DNA of 64,000 bases from Thiodiazotropha sp050305635. GTDB lineage: Bacteria > Pseudomonadota > Gammaproteobacteria > Chromatiales > Chromatiaceae. The stretch spans positions 62,001 to 126,000 of the forward strand of contig JBNLFS010000079.1 of the NCBI GenBank assembly GCA_050305635.1, given 5' to 3'. Under the pieces are notes generated by a model. The model had not been told where the DNA came from. It made no database searches and saw only the letters and a list, made by a program, of their open reading frames with translations. The translations under genes and the position numbers were made by a program. Of the stretch, positions 62,504 to 64,000 are shown one piece after another; the stretch's first letter is position 1; every line of letters starts with the position of its first letter.

Positions 62504-63847
62504 TTAAGTACTCAGGGTCCTTAACAGGTTTGAATAGTCTTCCGAGATCCTTGGATCGCTCTCACGTAGCTCCTTGACCTTACGATTGGCATGTATCACG
62601 GTTGTATGATCCCGCCCGCCGAAAGCGTTGCCGATTTCGGGCAGACTGTGGTTAGTGAGTTCCTTCGCCAGGGTCATGGCGATCTGTCTGGGTCGTGCGA
62701 TCGAGCGACTGCGTTTGGATGATGTGAGGTCCGATGTGCGAATCTGAAAGTATTCTGCGACGGTCTTTTGTATATTCTCGATCGTTACCTGTTTGTCGTG
62801 GGCGGCCAACATGTCACGAAGGGCATTCTTCGCAAAGTCCAGATTGATCTCACGACCGGTAAAGGTGGCATTGGCGATGACCCGGCGCAATGCCCCTTCC
62901 AGTTCCCGGATGTTGGAGCGGATGCGCTTGCCCATGAAAAACGCGACTTCATTGGGCAATACCGCATTCAGTTGTTTCGCCTTGCTCTGCAGGATCGCCA
63001 CTCGGGTTTCGAGATCCGGTGGTTCAATGGCCACGGTCAAACCCCAGCCGAATCGGGATTTCAAGCGCTCCTCGAGTCCGGTGACCTCCTTGGGGAATCG
63101 GTCGCTGGAGAGAATGATCTGCTGCTGGGATTCAAACAGGGCGTTGAAGGTATGGAAGAACTCCTCCTGGGAACGCTCCTTACCGGCGAAAAACTGTATA
63201 TCATCGATGAGCAGTGCATTGACGGAACGATACTTCTTCTTGAACTGTTCGATGGTGTTGTGTTGCAGAGCCTTGACCATCTCCGCGACGAAACGCTCGG
63301 AGTGCAGGTAGACAACCCGTGCTTTGGGATTTCTCTTGAGCATCATGTTACCGACCGCATGCATCAGATGAGTCTTGCCGAGACCTACGCCGCCATAGAT
63401 GAACAGAGGATTGTAGGCGCGGCCGGGATTCTCGCCGATCTGCATGGATGCGGCTCGGGCGATCTGATTGGATTTGCCCTCTACGAAGGTCTCAAAGATG
63501 AAGTTCGCATTCAGATTGCTCTCGATCGGAGCCCCGCGGTGATCCGTGTCCGGTACGACCGTTACAGGTTGGGTGTGTGAAATGGGCTGTTTTTGGTTGA
63601 CCCGCTTCTTGCTGCCTATTTCCAACATTACGCAGGGGGGGGGTTGCTGTTCGCAAATCAGTTCGAGGTGATGTTGAATCGTTTCAAGATAGTTGTTTTT
63701 CACCCAGTCGAGTACGAAACGATTGGGCGCCAGCAGTTTGATACTCTGCTGCTCCTCGACCACCTGCAGTGGTCTGATCCAGGTATTGTATTGCTGGGGC
63801 GAGAGTACTTGTTCCAGGTGCTCTGTACAGCGGTGCCAAAGGTCCAA
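62504..63847 (-). CDS. dnaA: Chromosomal replication initiator DnaA
   Basis: Origin-binding AAA+ protein. The 447 residues cover all four domains: MDLWHRCTEHLEQVLSPQQY at the N-terminus, AAA+ Walker A GGVGLGKTHLMHAVGN, and the DNA-binding signature GGRDHTTVIHANRKVKEL at the C-terminus. The start is TTG 63847 with GGAG 7 bp upstream; I see no better start. 153 bp upstream to the window edge hold no recognised gene. Confidence 0.98.
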   Translation of the reverse strand: MDLWHRCTEHLEQVLSPQQYNTWIRPLQVVEEQQSIKLLAPNRFVLDWVKNNYLETIQHHLELICEQQPPPCVMLEIGSKKRVNQKQPISHTQPVTVVPDTDHRGAPIESNLNANFIFETFVEGKSNQIARAASMQIGENPGRAYNPLFIYGGVGLGKTHLMHAVGNMMLKRNPKARVVYLHSERFVAEMVKALQHNTIEQFKKKYRSVNALLIDDIQFFAGKERSQEEFFHTFNALFESQQQIILSSDRFPKEVTGLEERLKSRFGWGLTVAIEPPDLETRVAILQSKAKQLNAVLPNEVAFFMGKRIRSNIRELEGALRRVIANATFTGREINLDFAKNALRDMLAAHDKQVTIENIQKTVAEYFQIRTSDLTSSKRSRSIARPRQIAMTLAKELTNHSLPEIGNAFGGRDHTTVIHANRKVKELRESDPRISEDYSNLLRTLST

Positions 63848-64000
63848 TGTCTCTCTCCGGGGACCGACTGTCTCGGTTCAGTCCCGATAGCTGCAGGTTA
63901 TAGGTACGTTTGCTCAAGTCCCTGATCCTGCGCAAAATAGGATAACCACGAGCCAGTGGCAAAGTGTCCCCCGCGGTTGAACGTCAGCCACGTGATTGCT

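Overview
The window is a chromosomal segment of a gammaproteobacterium, most like the free-living or symbiotic sulfur-oxidising Chromatiales-type lineages. The evidence is a dnaA-dnaN-recF-gyrB block, a glyQ-glyS-gmhB-plsC block, a glnA/DUF4124/ntrB/ntrC nitrogen cluster with NtrC-type palindromes, a PEP-CTERM protein, a TusA-like sulfur carrier, CysC, cytochrome c' and hemerythrin. The species is an inference; no rRNA or tRNA gene was seen.

Layout. 0-9.3 kb: signalling and envelope genes (an HDOD protein cut by the window edge, a PhnD-PAS-GGDEF diguanylate cyclase, a TonB-dependent receptor, a secreted HEXXH protein, a CorA-type transporter, and a Cache-HAMP sensor without output domain paired with a DUF4388 protein). 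9.9-11 kb: a periplasmic alpha-carbonic anhydrase and the remnant of an RBBP9/YdeN-type hydrolase. 11.4-18.9 kb: a malonate uptake and catabolism cluster in two divergent arms (TRAP transporter matPQM, malonyl-CoA decarboxylase and a TSUP carrier on minus; malonyl-CoA synthetase and a thioesterase on plus). 19-27 kb: mixed envelope genes (PEP-CTERM, DUF3465, AI-2E family, lipoprotein), cysC, traB-like, cca, DUF4124, PilZ and cytochrome c'. 27-36 kb: a 1285-residue FAD/Fe-S oxidoreductase, PEP carboxylase and a CAP-domain lipoprotein. 36-44.6 kb: a 26-residue membrane peptide, hemerythrin, a remnant of an ABC1/UbiB-type gene, a TIGR01777 protein, a beta-hydroxyacid dehydrogenase, hemE, a soluble PDC-sensor protein, a diiron MBL protein and endonuclease V. 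44.7-52.3 kb: the glnA-ntrBC cluster and a translationally coupled PP-loop/TusA/CDF operon. 52.4-64 kb: glyQS-mazG-like-gmhB-plsC and the replication genes.

How the genes fit together. The malonate cluster is a complete route: uptake, CoA activation, decarboxylation to acetyl-CoA. The glnA/ntrBC block is a self-regulated nitrogen circuit, with 17-bp TGCAC-N7-GTGC(A/T) elements upstream of both ntrB and glnA. The right end resembles an origin region, with DnaA boxes between dnaA and dnaN.

The intergenic DNA holds dispersed palindromic elements: a 139-bp near-perfect palindrome beside glnA, two hairpin repeats with the core TTCCCACGC, three GTAGCCCGGGTG-type elements, and two CACGAAGGA-type inverted repeats. 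Two genes survive only as their joined N- and C-terminal ends. I saw no prophage, transposase, CRISPR array or defence island.
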